NCBI GenBank assembly: GCA_036274075.1
Contig: DASUGK010000048.1
Span: forward strand, 1 to 12,854
Length of the DNA: 12,854 nucleotides
Source: CADEED01 sp036274075
Lineage (GTDB): Bacteria > Pseudomonadota > Gammaproteobacteria > Steroidobacterales > Steroidobacteraceae
Direction of reading: 5' to 3'
This document shows, piece after piece, positions 6,873-12,854 of the stretch. The position numbers and the translations under genes are program-made. The number at the start of each line of letters is the position of its first letter. The first letter of the stretch is position 1. The notes beneath the pieces are model-generated. The model ran no database searches and was not told the origin of the DNA. It saw only the letters and a list, made by a program, of their open reading frames with translations.

Positions 6873-8270
6873 ATGTCAGTCACACCTTCACGCGTACCGG
6901 TCACGGTACTCACGGGCTTCCTTGGCTCCGGAAAAACCACGCTCCTCAACCGCATCCTCTCGGAGAAGCACGGCAAGCGCATCGCCGTGATCGAAAACGA
7001 GTTCGGCGAGGTGGGCGTCGATTCGGAGCTGGTCATCGGCGCGGAGGAGGAGCTGTTCGAGACCAACAACGGCTGCATCTGCTGCACGGTGCGCGGCGAC
7101 CTGATCCGCATCCTGGGCCAGCTCATGAAGCGCCGCGACAAGTTCGACTACATCCTCATCGAGACCACCGGCATGGCCGACCCGGGCCCGGTGGCGCAGA
7201 CCTTTTTCCTCGACGACGAGCTCAGGAACCAGTTCCAGCTCGATGCCATCGTCACCATGGTGGATGCGAAACATTTCGAGCAGCACGTCGGCGAGCTCAA
7301 GGAGCCCGCCGAGCAGGTGGCCTTCGCCGACCTGGTGCTGCTCAACAAGACCGACCTGGTCGACGAAGCCGCGCTGGCGCGCATCGAGAGCCGCATACGC
7401 GGCATCAACGGCACCGCGAAGATCCACCGCACGAAGAACGCCGACGTGGCCATCGACAAGGTGCTGAACGTCGGCGCGTTCGACCTCGACCGCGCGCTGG
7501 CGGTGGACGAGGCCTTCCTCGAGCCCGAATACCCGTTCGAGTGGGGCGGCGCCTACCGGCTCGAGGCCGGGGACTATCTACTGAAGACCGCGGGTGAACA
7601 CGATCATCATGAGCATGATCATCACCACGAGCACGACCACGCACACGACCACGAGGGCCACCAGCACGAGGATCTCGACCTGGTGCTGCTGCCCCTGCCG
7701 GACGCCACACCCGCCGCGCTCAACGACGCCATCGAGAAGGCGGTGCGCGCCTTTGCCGAGCCGGCCACGGTGGTGCCGTGCCACGGCGAGCTGCCGGAAG
7801 TCCCCGCGCACTACGCCATCGACGTGTCCCACCCAGGCGCCGACTTCCGGCTGGAGATCGCGAAGCCCGGTGCGTATGCACTGTTCTGCGAACATCACCC
7901 GGCCGAGTTCGGCCTGCACCTGCAAGGCGCGAAACCCGCGGCCGAGCGCAAGTTCGCCTCGCACCACCACCAGGACGACATCGCTTCCATCGGCATCAGC
8001 GACCCGCGCCCGCTCGACCCGGCCAAGGTCAACCAGTGGTTCGACTACCTGCTCAAGACCCGCGGCCAGGACATCTTCCGCATGAAGGGCGTACTCAACG
8101 TCAAGGGCGAGGATCGCCGCCAGGTGTTCCACGGCGTGCACATGATGTTCGATGCGCAGGCCGAGCGGCCCTGGGGCCAGGCGCCGCGCGTGAGCAACCT
8201 GGTGTTCATCGGCCGCGGGCTGGATCGCGCCGAATTCGAAGCCGGCTTCGAGTCCGCCGTCGCCAGGTAG
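6873..8270 (+). CDS. CobW/COG0523 metal-chaperone GTPase with His-rich loop
   Basis: A G3E-family P-loop GTPase (465 residues) of the kind that delivers zinc or another metal to client proteins in the cytoplasm. The GTPase domain shows the Walker A motif GFLGSGKTT (15-23), the metal-binding CxCC motif (Cys68, Cys70, Cys71), ETTG (97-100) and NKTD (158-161). A linker at 243-265 holds 13 histidines among Asp/Glu, a likely metal-collecting loop. Residues about 268-367 form an extra domain, including PGAYALFCEHHPAEF (332-346), that classic CobW proteins such as YjiA (about 320 residues) lack. The CobW C-terminal domain follows (about 370-463, with FRMKGVLNVKG). I recall similar long members elsewhere, so this architecture is probably not unique. 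The WD40 gene starts 3 bases after the stop. The metal and the client protein are not shown by the sequence. Confidence 0.9.
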   Translation: MSVTPSRVPVTVLTGFLGSGKTTLLNRILSEKHGKRIAVIENEFGEVGVDSELVIGAEEELFETNNGCICCTVRGDLIRILGQLMKRRDKFDYILIETTGMADPGPVAQTFFLDDELRNQFQLDAIVTMVDAKHFEQHVGELKEPAEQVAFADLVLLNKTDLVDEAALARIESRIRGINGTAKIHRTKNADVAIDKVLNVGAFDLDRALAVDEAFLEPEYPFEWGGAYRLEAGDYLLKTAGEHDHHEHDHHHEHDHAHDHEGHQHEDLDLVLLPLPDATPAALNDAIEKAVRAFAEPATVVPCHGELPEVPAHYAIDVSHPGADFRLEIAKPGAYALFCEHHPAEFGLHLQGAKPAAERKFASHHHQDDIASIGISDPRPLDPAKVNQWFDYLLKTRGQDIFRMKGVLNVKGEDRRQVFHGVHMMFDAQAERPWGQAPRVSNLVFIGRGLDRAEFEAGFESAVAR

Positions 8271-8273
8271 TCC

Positions 8274-9311
8274 ATGGCCGTCAAACAATCCTTGTCAGTG
8301 GCGCTCGAGCCGCGCGCCGCGGTCTCGTTCGACGACTACGTGGCCGACTGTGCCTGGTCGCCCGACGGCACGCGCCTCGCGGTGGCCGGCGGCGAAGGCA
8401 AGGTCGGCCTGCTGTCCGTGGGCGAGACGGTCGCGCTGCAACATGCCGGTGAACACTTGCTAGGCACGCTGGCCGTCGCCTGGCAGCCGCGCGCGCAGCG
8501 CTTCGCGACCTCGGGACAGGATGGCTACATCGCGCTCTGGGACGCCACCTCCGGCGCGCAGGCCAAGCGCTGGAAGCCCGGCGTCGCGGCCACGCAATCG
8601 CTGGCCTGGTCCCCGGACGGAGAATTGCTGGCCTCCGCCGCGGGCAAGGTGGTGTCGCTGTGGTCCGGCACCGGCGACAAGGTGCATGCCTTCGCGCCCG
8701 CAGCCAGCACCGCGGTCGCACTGGCCTTCGACAAACCCGGCACCGATATCGGGGTTGCCCTGAACGGTGAGATTGCTGTGCACCGCGTCGAAAAATCACG
8801 CTACGAAACACGGCGTTACAAATGGCCGGCCGCCTGTCTCACGGTAAACTTCAGCGGCAATGGTCGATTTCTCGCAAGCGGCATGGCCGACGGCACACTG
8901 CATTTCTGGAACCGCTCGACGGGCAAGGATTCCCAGATGCGCGGCTACGACGGCAAGGTCCAGCTCGTGGGCTGGAGCGACAACAGCCGCTACCTGGCCT
9001 CGAGCGCCGGCAACGACGTCGTGCTGTGGGATTTCTCCGGACGCGGCCCCGAGGGCACGAGGCCCATCGTGCTGAGCGGACACACCGACCGCATCGACAG
9101 CTTCCACTGGCAGCCGGGTGGCGAGCACTTCATCACCGGCGGGCGTGACTGGCGCCTGTCGCTGTGGCGCCCGGCCAAGGCCAGGCAGCCCGTCGACGTG
9201 CAGATGGTCGACGGCGAGATCAGCGCGGTGCGCTGGTCACCCGACGGCAAACGTGTCGCAGTGGGCGAAAAGCAGGGACGCCTCACGATATTCGACCTGG
9301 TCGCGCGATGA
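8274..9311 (+). CDS. WD40-repeat beta-propeller protein
   Basis: A 345-residue protein made almost entirely of WD40 repeats, with no signal peptide or membrane segment, so probably a cytoplasmic scaffold. I count eight repeat cores: about 25-49, 66-91, 109-132, 148-171, 188-214, 230-253, 275-299 and 317-342. Typical units are WSPDG (28-32, 112-116, 321-325) and strand ends such as ALWDATSG, HFWNRSTG and VLWDFSG. The fourth repeat is the most degenerate. The start ATG is 3 bases after the CobW stop and the stop codon overlaps the next gene's ATG, so it is firmly inside the operon. WD40 propellers bind proteins. A natural guess is that this one presents a client to the CobW GTPase or holds the complex together, but nothing in the sequence proves that. 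Confidence 0.88.
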   Translation: MAVKQSLSVALEPRAAVSFDDYVADCAWSPDGTRLAVAGGEGKVGLLSVGETVALQHAGEHLLGTLAVAWQPRAQRFATSGQDGYIALWDATSGAQAKRWKPGVAATQSLAWSPDGELLASAAGKVVSLWSGTGDKVHAFAPAASTAVALAFDKPGTDIGVALNGEIAVHRVEKSRYETRRYKWPAACLTVNFSGNGRFLASGMADGTLHFWNRSTGKDSQMRGYDGKVQLVGWSDNSRYLASSAGNDVVLWDFSGRGPEGTRPIVLSGHTDRIDSFHWQPGGEHFITGGRDWRLSLWRPAKARQPVDVQMVDGEISAVRWSPDGKRVAVGEKQGRLTIFDLVAR

Positions 9312-9889
9312 TGGTCGAGCTCCGCGATCTCACGCCGGACGAACGCAAGACCGTCCAGCAGCGCTTCGAGGGCCTGGCCGCGAAACGCTTCGCGCCGTCC
9401 CCGAAGAAGCCGCGCCAGGAAGTCTGGTGGCCGCGCGCGCCGCTCGACGGCCGCGCCTTTCCCGAGGGCATCCATCCACCCGAGGGTGATCCCAGCTTCA
9501 ACGAGGCGGCTCGCCTCATGGGATTCCTCAACGGCGTGTGCGGCGGGGAGTTCTACGTCGCCAATCTCTCGGCGCCGAAACCCCACTTCCGGCACACGGG
9601 AAGGCTCGACGAAGAGCTCTCGCGCTGGATCAAGACGCGGCTGGTGTCCAACCCGACCTGCCTGCTGGCATCGAGCGTCGACGTGTTCCTGATCTTCGAT
9701 TCGAAAATGCGCTACTCGGTGCTGGGCGCGCCGCCCGAGATCATCGAGAAGTTCGAGAAACGCTTCGGCGGCGCGGAAGCACTGCAGAACACGTTCACGA
9801 ACTTCGTCGCCCAGCTGCGCGTCGGAAGCGGCATGGAGGACGTGAAGTGGGCTCAGGACTACCTGGTGAAGTGGTCCGGCTGGGCCTGA
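9308..9889 (+). CDS. Conserved-looking protein of unknown function
   Basis: I do not recognise this 193-residue protein. It starts at an ATG that overlaps the WD40 stop (ATGA), with a second in-frame ATG right after it, so it is probably translated by coupling. There is no signal peptide or membrane helix. The N-terminal 35 residues are charged and probably helical (LTPDERKTVQQRFEGLAAKR). A Trp/Pro-rich patch follows (QEVWWPRAPLDG), then mixed alpha/beta sequence with a hydrophobic strand (SSVDVFLIFDS) and a helical region (EIIEKFEKRFGG). It ends in an aromatic tail (YLVKWSGWA). Only two cysteines are present (in NGVCGG and NPTCLL) and there is no His-rich or CxxC metal motif. G+C and codon use look like the neighbouring genes. 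Its position makes it the third partner of the CobW-WD40 pair. It ends 12 bases from a convergent gene, with no terminator visible. Confidence 0.8.
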   Translation: MMVELRDLTPDERKTVQQRFEGLAAKRFAPSPKKPRQEVWWPRAPLDGRAFPEGIHPPEGDPSFNEAARLMGFLNGVCGGEFYVANLSAPKPHFRHTGRLDEELSRWIKTRLVSNPTCLLASSVDVFLIFDSKMRYSVLGAPPEIIEKFEKRFGGAEALQNTFTNFVAQLRVGSGMEDVKWAQDYLVKWSGWA

Positions 9890-9901
9890 AGCCGGTGTCG
9901 G

Positions 9902-11056
9902 CTAGTTAGGGCTGCCCGCGCGCGACAGCGCCTGGCCGACGGCCGGCAACTGGTGCACGCTCACCGCGGCCTGGTAACGCGCCATGAGTCCGTGGAAGGC
10001 GCGCGTCCAGCTGTAGTTGGCCACCACGTGTTCGCGCGCCGCGCGGCCGAGCGCCGCGAGGTCGCGCTCGTACAGCGCCGCCACGGCCGCGGCGATGCCG
10101 GCCGCCGCCCGGTTGCCATCGGCATGCGGCTCGGCGAGCACGCCCGCACGTTCGTCCAGCAACTCCGGCACGGCGCCCGCGCGCATGGCGACGACGGGGC
10201 GACCGCAGGCCAGCGCCTCGAGGATCACCAGGCCAAAAGTCTCGTGTGCGCCGGCGTGGATGAAGGCGTCCGCGGAGCGCATGTATGTGGCGAGCTCGCG
10301 GTTGTCACGGCAATACGGCAGCCGCGTGACGTTGCCGCTGCGGCCCGATTCGCCGCCGCCGATGAGCAGCAGGTGATAGGGGCTGCCCAGCCGGCGGAAG
10401 GCCTCGAGCAGCACCGGGATGTTCTTCTCCGCGGAGAAGCGGCCGGCGAACACCAGCAGACGAGTGTCCTGCGGCAGGCCGAGTTCCGCGCGCAGGTCGC
10501 GCGTCGCGCCGCCCGGCGCGAAGTTGTCGACGTCGACACCCAGCGGCTGCAGCGTGGCGTGCAGGACGCCGATGCTGTGCAGGTAGTCGCACATGTAGCG
10601 GCTCGGTGCCAGCACCTGTTCGCAGCGTTCGTAGGCGAGCCGCACGTACGACTCGATGAGTTTCTGCACGGCGCTGCCGAGGCGGCGGCCGGCCAGCTCC
10701 GGAAAATTCGAATGGTAGAACCCGATCAGCGGGATGCCGCGGCGATGTGCGACGCTGGCCGCCGACCAGACCGGGTGGAAGGCATCGCCGACTTCGATGA
10801 GATCGGGCTCGAGCGCGTCGATGGCGCGCGCCCAGCGAAACGGGTTCAGTGGCAGGCGGTAGTTGAAGGCGCCCGGCACCAGCCGGCCTTCGACCATCGA
10901 GACGTCGCCGGGTGCGTGCGTGTTGGTTTCACCGGGCACCACCAGGCTGTGCCGCCACTTGGTATGCGTGCGCATCCACTCGTGCTTGGCGAGCAGGTAA
11001 CGTTTCACTCCACCGCTGGTGGGCGAGTAAAACAAGGTGGCATCGACTACGTGCAT
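9902..11056 (-). CDS. GT4-family glycosyltransferase (GT-B fold)
   Basis: A retaining, nucleotide-sugar-dependent glycosyltransferase (384 residues) with the two Rossmann-like domains of family GT4. The N-terminal acceptor side includes a glycine-rich loop (PTSGGVKRYL, 12-21). The donor side starts near 198 with VFAGRFSAEKN, where Arg206 and Lys211 are the usual phosphate contacts. It continues to the E-x7-E signature, Glu272 and Glu280 in HETFGLVILEA, and GAVPELL. The overall style resembles bacterial mannosyltransferases such as MgtA, but donor and acceptor cannot be assigned. It has no signal or clear membrane helix, so it is cytosolic or membrane-peripheral. The ribosome site is weak (AAGAAGA upstream). 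It converges on the unknown third gene of the CobW operon and diverges from the amidohydrolase, so it is transcribed alone here. Confidence 0.88.
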   Translation of the reverse strand: MHVVDATLFYSPTSGGVKRYLLAKHEWMRTHTKWRHSLVVPGETNTHAPGDVSMVEGRLVPGAFNYRLPLNPFRWARAIDALEPDLIEVGDAFHPVWSAASVAHRRGIPLIGFYHSNFPELAGRRLGSAVQKLIESYVRLAYERCEQVLAPSRYMCDYLHSIGVLHATLQPLGVDVDNFAPGGATRDLRAELGLPQDTRLLVFAGRFSAEKNIPVLLEAFRRLGSPYHLLLIGGGESGRSGNVTRLPYCRDNRELATYMRSADAFIHAGAHETFGLVILEALACGRPVVAMRAGAVPELLDERAGVLAEPHADGNRAAAGIAAAVAALYERDLAALGRAAREHVVANYSWTRAFHGLMARYQAAVSVHQLPAVGQALSRAGSPN

Positions 11057-11086
11057 GTCCCGGTTTTCTTCTTGCGTCCGTCAAAG

Positions 11087-11117
11087 TCCGAGTATCGGAG
11101 CGTTGCAGTACTGCGAC
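11087..11117. promoter_or_regulatory. Two inverted repeats between divergent genes, likely operator
   Basis: The 85-base gap between the glycosyltransferase and amidohydrolase start codons holds TCCGA-GTA-TCGGA (11087-11099). It also holds GTTGCAGTACTGCGAC (11102-11117), a 16-base palindrome with one mismatched pair and a perfect core GCAGTACTGC at 11105-11114. Dyads of this size between divergent genes are typical binding sites for dimeric repressors or activators. I could not find convincing -35/-10 boxes for either gene, and the regulator is not encoded in the window. Confidence 0.4.
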
Positions 11118-11141
11118 CAGTCGGCGCAGACTCGGTTCCCC

Positions 11142-12446
11142 ATGTCGAAGATCACCTACACATCGGCCCGTGGCGCGCTACTCGGGGTAGCACTCGCGGC
11201 AACATTGATCCGTGTTACACCGGCGGCGGAACTCGACGCGGCACTCGATGCCATTGATTCGAAAGTCATTAGCTGGCGCCGGGACTTCCACCAGAACCCC
11301 GAGCTGTCCAACCGCGAGGCCAGGACTGCAAAGATAGTAGCCGATCACCTGCGCAAGTTGGGAATGTCGGTGGAAACCGGCATCGCGATGCACGGCGTCG
11401 TCGGTCTCCTCAAGACCGGTCGGCCGGGTCCGACGATCGCATTGCGGGCGGACATGGACGCGCTGCCCGTGGTCGAGCGCACCGACGTGCCGTTCCGCTC
11501 CACCGCCAAGTCTAACTACCGCGGCGAGGAAGTGGGCGTCATGCACGCCTGCGGCCACGATTCACACACCGCCGTGCTCATGGGCGTGGCCGAGGTGCTG
11601 GCGAAGAACCGCGATTCGCTGCGGGGCAACATCCTGTTCGTGTTCCAGCCGGCGGAGGAAGGCGCCCCGCCCGGGGAAGAAGGCGGCGCGTCCATCATGC
11701 TGCGGGAAGGCGTCTTCGACCGGTACAAGCCGGAGGTGATGTTCGGCTGGCATGCGTGGGCCTCGATCAATACCGGCAGCATCGGCTATCGCAGCGGGCC
11801 GTTCATGGCCGGCTCACAGGCCTGGAAGGCGGTGGTCGCCGGGCGGCAGACGCATGGTTCGCGGCCCTGGCAGGGCGTGGATCCGATTGTCGTCGCGGCG
11901 CAGATCGTCAATGGGCTGCAGACCGTGGTGAGCCGCCAGGTCGACATCACGCGCATTCCCGCCGTGGTCTCGGTGGGCGCCATCAAGGGCGGCGTGCGCA
12001 ACAACATCATTCCCGACAGCGTGGAGATGATCGGCACCATCCGCACCTTCGAGGCCGCGCAGTACACGCAGGTCACCGGTGCGATGAAACGCATCGTCGA
12101 GAAGACCGCCGAAGCCAGCGGCACGACGGCGACTTTCGAGCTCGATCCCTACAGCAACCCGGTCACCTACAACAACCCCGAGCTCACGGCGCGCGTCCTG
12201 CCCAGCCTGCGCAAGGTGGCGGGCGATGCCAACGTGAAGGAAATTCCGCTGATCACCGGCGCCGAGGACTTCGCGTACTTCGCGCAGGCCGTGCCGAGCT
12301 TTTTCTTCATGGTGGGCGTGACCCCGCAGGGCACCGACGTGACGACCGCGCCGGCCAACCACTCGCCCCTGTTCTACCTCGACGAGAAAGCCATCCCGCT
12401 CGCGACCCGCGCGATGACCCAGATCGTCATCGACTACCTGAAGTAA
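11142..12446 (+). CDS. Exported M20D amidohydrolase (N-acyl amino acid type)
   Basis: A metal-dependent amidohydrolase (434 residues) of peptidase family M20, subfamily D, related to hippurate and N-acyl- or indole-acyl-amino-acid hydrolases. Residues 1-29 form a signal peptide ending TPAAE, so the enzyme acts in the periplasm or outside, unlike most M20D members. Motifs: RADMDALP (102-109), the metal-binding HACGHDSHTA with Cys137 and His139, the catalytic and binding pair Glu172-Glu173 in QPAEEG, His203 in GWHAW and His407 in ANHSP. The dimerisation domain, about 225-330, contains GGVRNNIIPD. All ligands of a dinuclear site are present, so it should be active. The ATG at 11142 has no Shine-Dalgarno sequence; it was chosen because it gives the complete export signal. 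A palindromic repeat element starts right at its stop codon. The substrate is unknown. Confidence 0.9.
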   Translation: MSKITYTSARGALLGVALAATLIRVTPAAELDAALDAIDSKVISWRRDFHQNPELSNREARTAKIVADHLRKLGMSVETGIAMHGVVGLLKTGRPGPTIALRADMDALPVVERTDVPFRSTAKSNYRGEEVGVMHACGHDSHTAVLMGVAEVLAKNRDSLRGNILFVFQPAEEGAPPGEEGGASIMLREGVFDRYKPEVMFGWHAWASINTGSIGYRSGPFMAGSQAWKAVVAGRQTHGSRPWQGVDPIVVAAQIVNGLQTVVSRQVDITRIPAVVSVGAIKGGVRNNIIPDSVEMIGTIRTFEAAQYTQVTGAMKRIVEKTAEASGTTATFELDPYSNPVTYNNPELTARVLPSLRKVAGDANVKEIPLITGAEDFAYFAQAVPSFFFMVGVTPQGTDVTTAPANHSPLFYLDEKAIPLATRAMTQIVIDYLK

Positions 12447-12775
12447 CGGGGACATTCCTCGTTTCCTGGCAAACGGGGACGGGGTGGCGTTGGCGCGTGT
12501 CCCGGCGCCCGACCCATGGGTATGCAGTGATCGCGCTTTTCGCCGGGCCCTTCGATGGTTGTTGCGCAAGGTCAGGGCCGCCGCTCTTTGGTCCATGATT
12601 CGGGCGCAGAATCGCCTGATCGTCAGCACTTGCCATGACTCGGTCGGGGACGGCTTCGTGCCTTGCGAATTCGGTATCCCGGCCCGCGCGCTCACTGCAT
12701 ACCCATGGATCGTGCGCCGGGACTCCCACCCACCGCGGTACGTCCCCGTTTGCCAGCAAATGAGAAATTTCCCCG
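12447..12775. repeat. 329-base element with 90-base inverted arms (MITE or REP-pair-like)
   Basis: Arms 12447-12536 and 12686-12775 are reverse complements without gaps. I count about 73 of 90 matching positions, with perfect blocks CTGGCAAACGGGGACG (12466-12481 against 12741-12756) and CCATGGGTATGCAGTGA (12514-12530 against 12692-12708). The 149-base centre (12537-12685) retains a trace of the same symmetry, GCGCAAGG at 12564-12571 against CCTTGCGA at 12661-12668, offset by 10 bases. The left end follows the amidohydrolase stop codon immediately. AACGGGGAC appears twice at the left (12445-12453 and 12472-12480). No transposase is encoded and I see no target duplication. A degenerate MITE, or two REP sequences in inverted orientation, would explain it. 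The transcript could fold into a very long hairpin and end the gene. Confidence 0.75.
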
Positions 12776-12854
12776 GCTTGGCTGGGAAAAGAATCGCGAC
12801 CTCGACGCCGCGCTCTTCTCTTTCCACCCCCTGGGCCGACACCCCACGTTTGCC
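12776..12854. other. Unassigned intergenic tail
   Basis: I see no gene, promoter or RNA in these 79 bases. The last bases, CCCCACGTTTGCC (12842-12854), read GGCAAACGTGGGG on the minus strand. This is close to the GGCAAACGGGGAC block of the neighbouring inverted-repeat element, so another copy may begin at the window edge. Confidence 0.3.

Noticed and set aside
7600..7665. Repetitive CAC/GAC/CAT stretch as a tandem DNA repeat
   Set aside because: It simply encodes the His/Asp/Glu loop of the CobW protein and has no fixed repeat unit.
9953..11257. 434-codon open frame on the plus strand
   Set aside because: Antisense to the GT4 glycosyltransferase; no recognisable domain and shadow-like composition.
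12427..12759. 110-codon open frame on the minus strand inside the inverted-repeat element
   Set aside because: Coextensive with the repeat arms, with no ribosome site and no family resemblance; I see no sign of a transposase remnant.
11814..12842. 342-codon open frame on the minus strand
   Set aside because: Runs through the inverted-repeat element and antisense to the M20 gene; composition is that of a shadow frame and it has no motifs.
1..12854. tRNA, rRNA, CRISPR array, integrase or defence genes
   Set aside because: I looked on both strands and found no cloverleaf, no regularly spaced repeats and no protein motifs of these classes.

Overview
The window is high-G+C DNA with long ORFs, short gene gaps and typical Gram-negative export signals (lipoprotein and Sec leaders, a periplasmic PBP4-type peptidase, a BglX-type glucosidase). 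This suggests a high-GC gammaproteobacterium of the Xanthomonadales/Nevskiales/Steroidobacter kind. That placement is inference from gene content and from REP-like intergenic repeats; no rRNA or marker gene is present.

Left block (minus strand, read right to left from 4798 to 68): a tight three-gene operon encoding a periplasmic GH3 beta-glucosidase (bglX), an SMP-30/gluconolactonase-type lipoprotein and a GntP-family gluconate permease. Together they read as a route from beta-glucosides to glucose, gluconolactone, gluconate and uptake. The glucose dehydrogenase and gluconate kinase that the route needs are not in the window. A strong hairpin (1-45) follows the permease gene.

Middle block (plus strand, 4898-9889): divergently from bglX runs a short serine-acetyltransferase-like hexapeptide protein, then dacB (PBP4, cell-wall peptidase). 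After a TATAAT box only 9 bases before the next ATG comes a close-packed trio: a COG0523/CobW metal-chaperone GTPase with a His-rich loop and an extra domain, an eight-motif WD40 propeller and a 193-residue protein I do not recognise. The gaps are 3 bases and a 4-base ATGA overlap, so the trio is probably one functional unit. It is the best candidate here for something undescribed.

Right block: a GT4 glycosyltransferase on the minus strand converges on the trio. It is divergent from an exported M20D amidohydrolase on the plus strand, with two inverted repeats in the 85-base gap between them. Immediately after the amidohydrolase stop codon lies a 329-base element with 90-base gapless inverted arms (about 80% identical by hand count). 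It has no coding capacity that I accept and looks like a MITE or compound REP element. The last 79 bases show nothing I can call. I see no tRNA, rRNA, CRISPR array, intact transposase or prophage gene.
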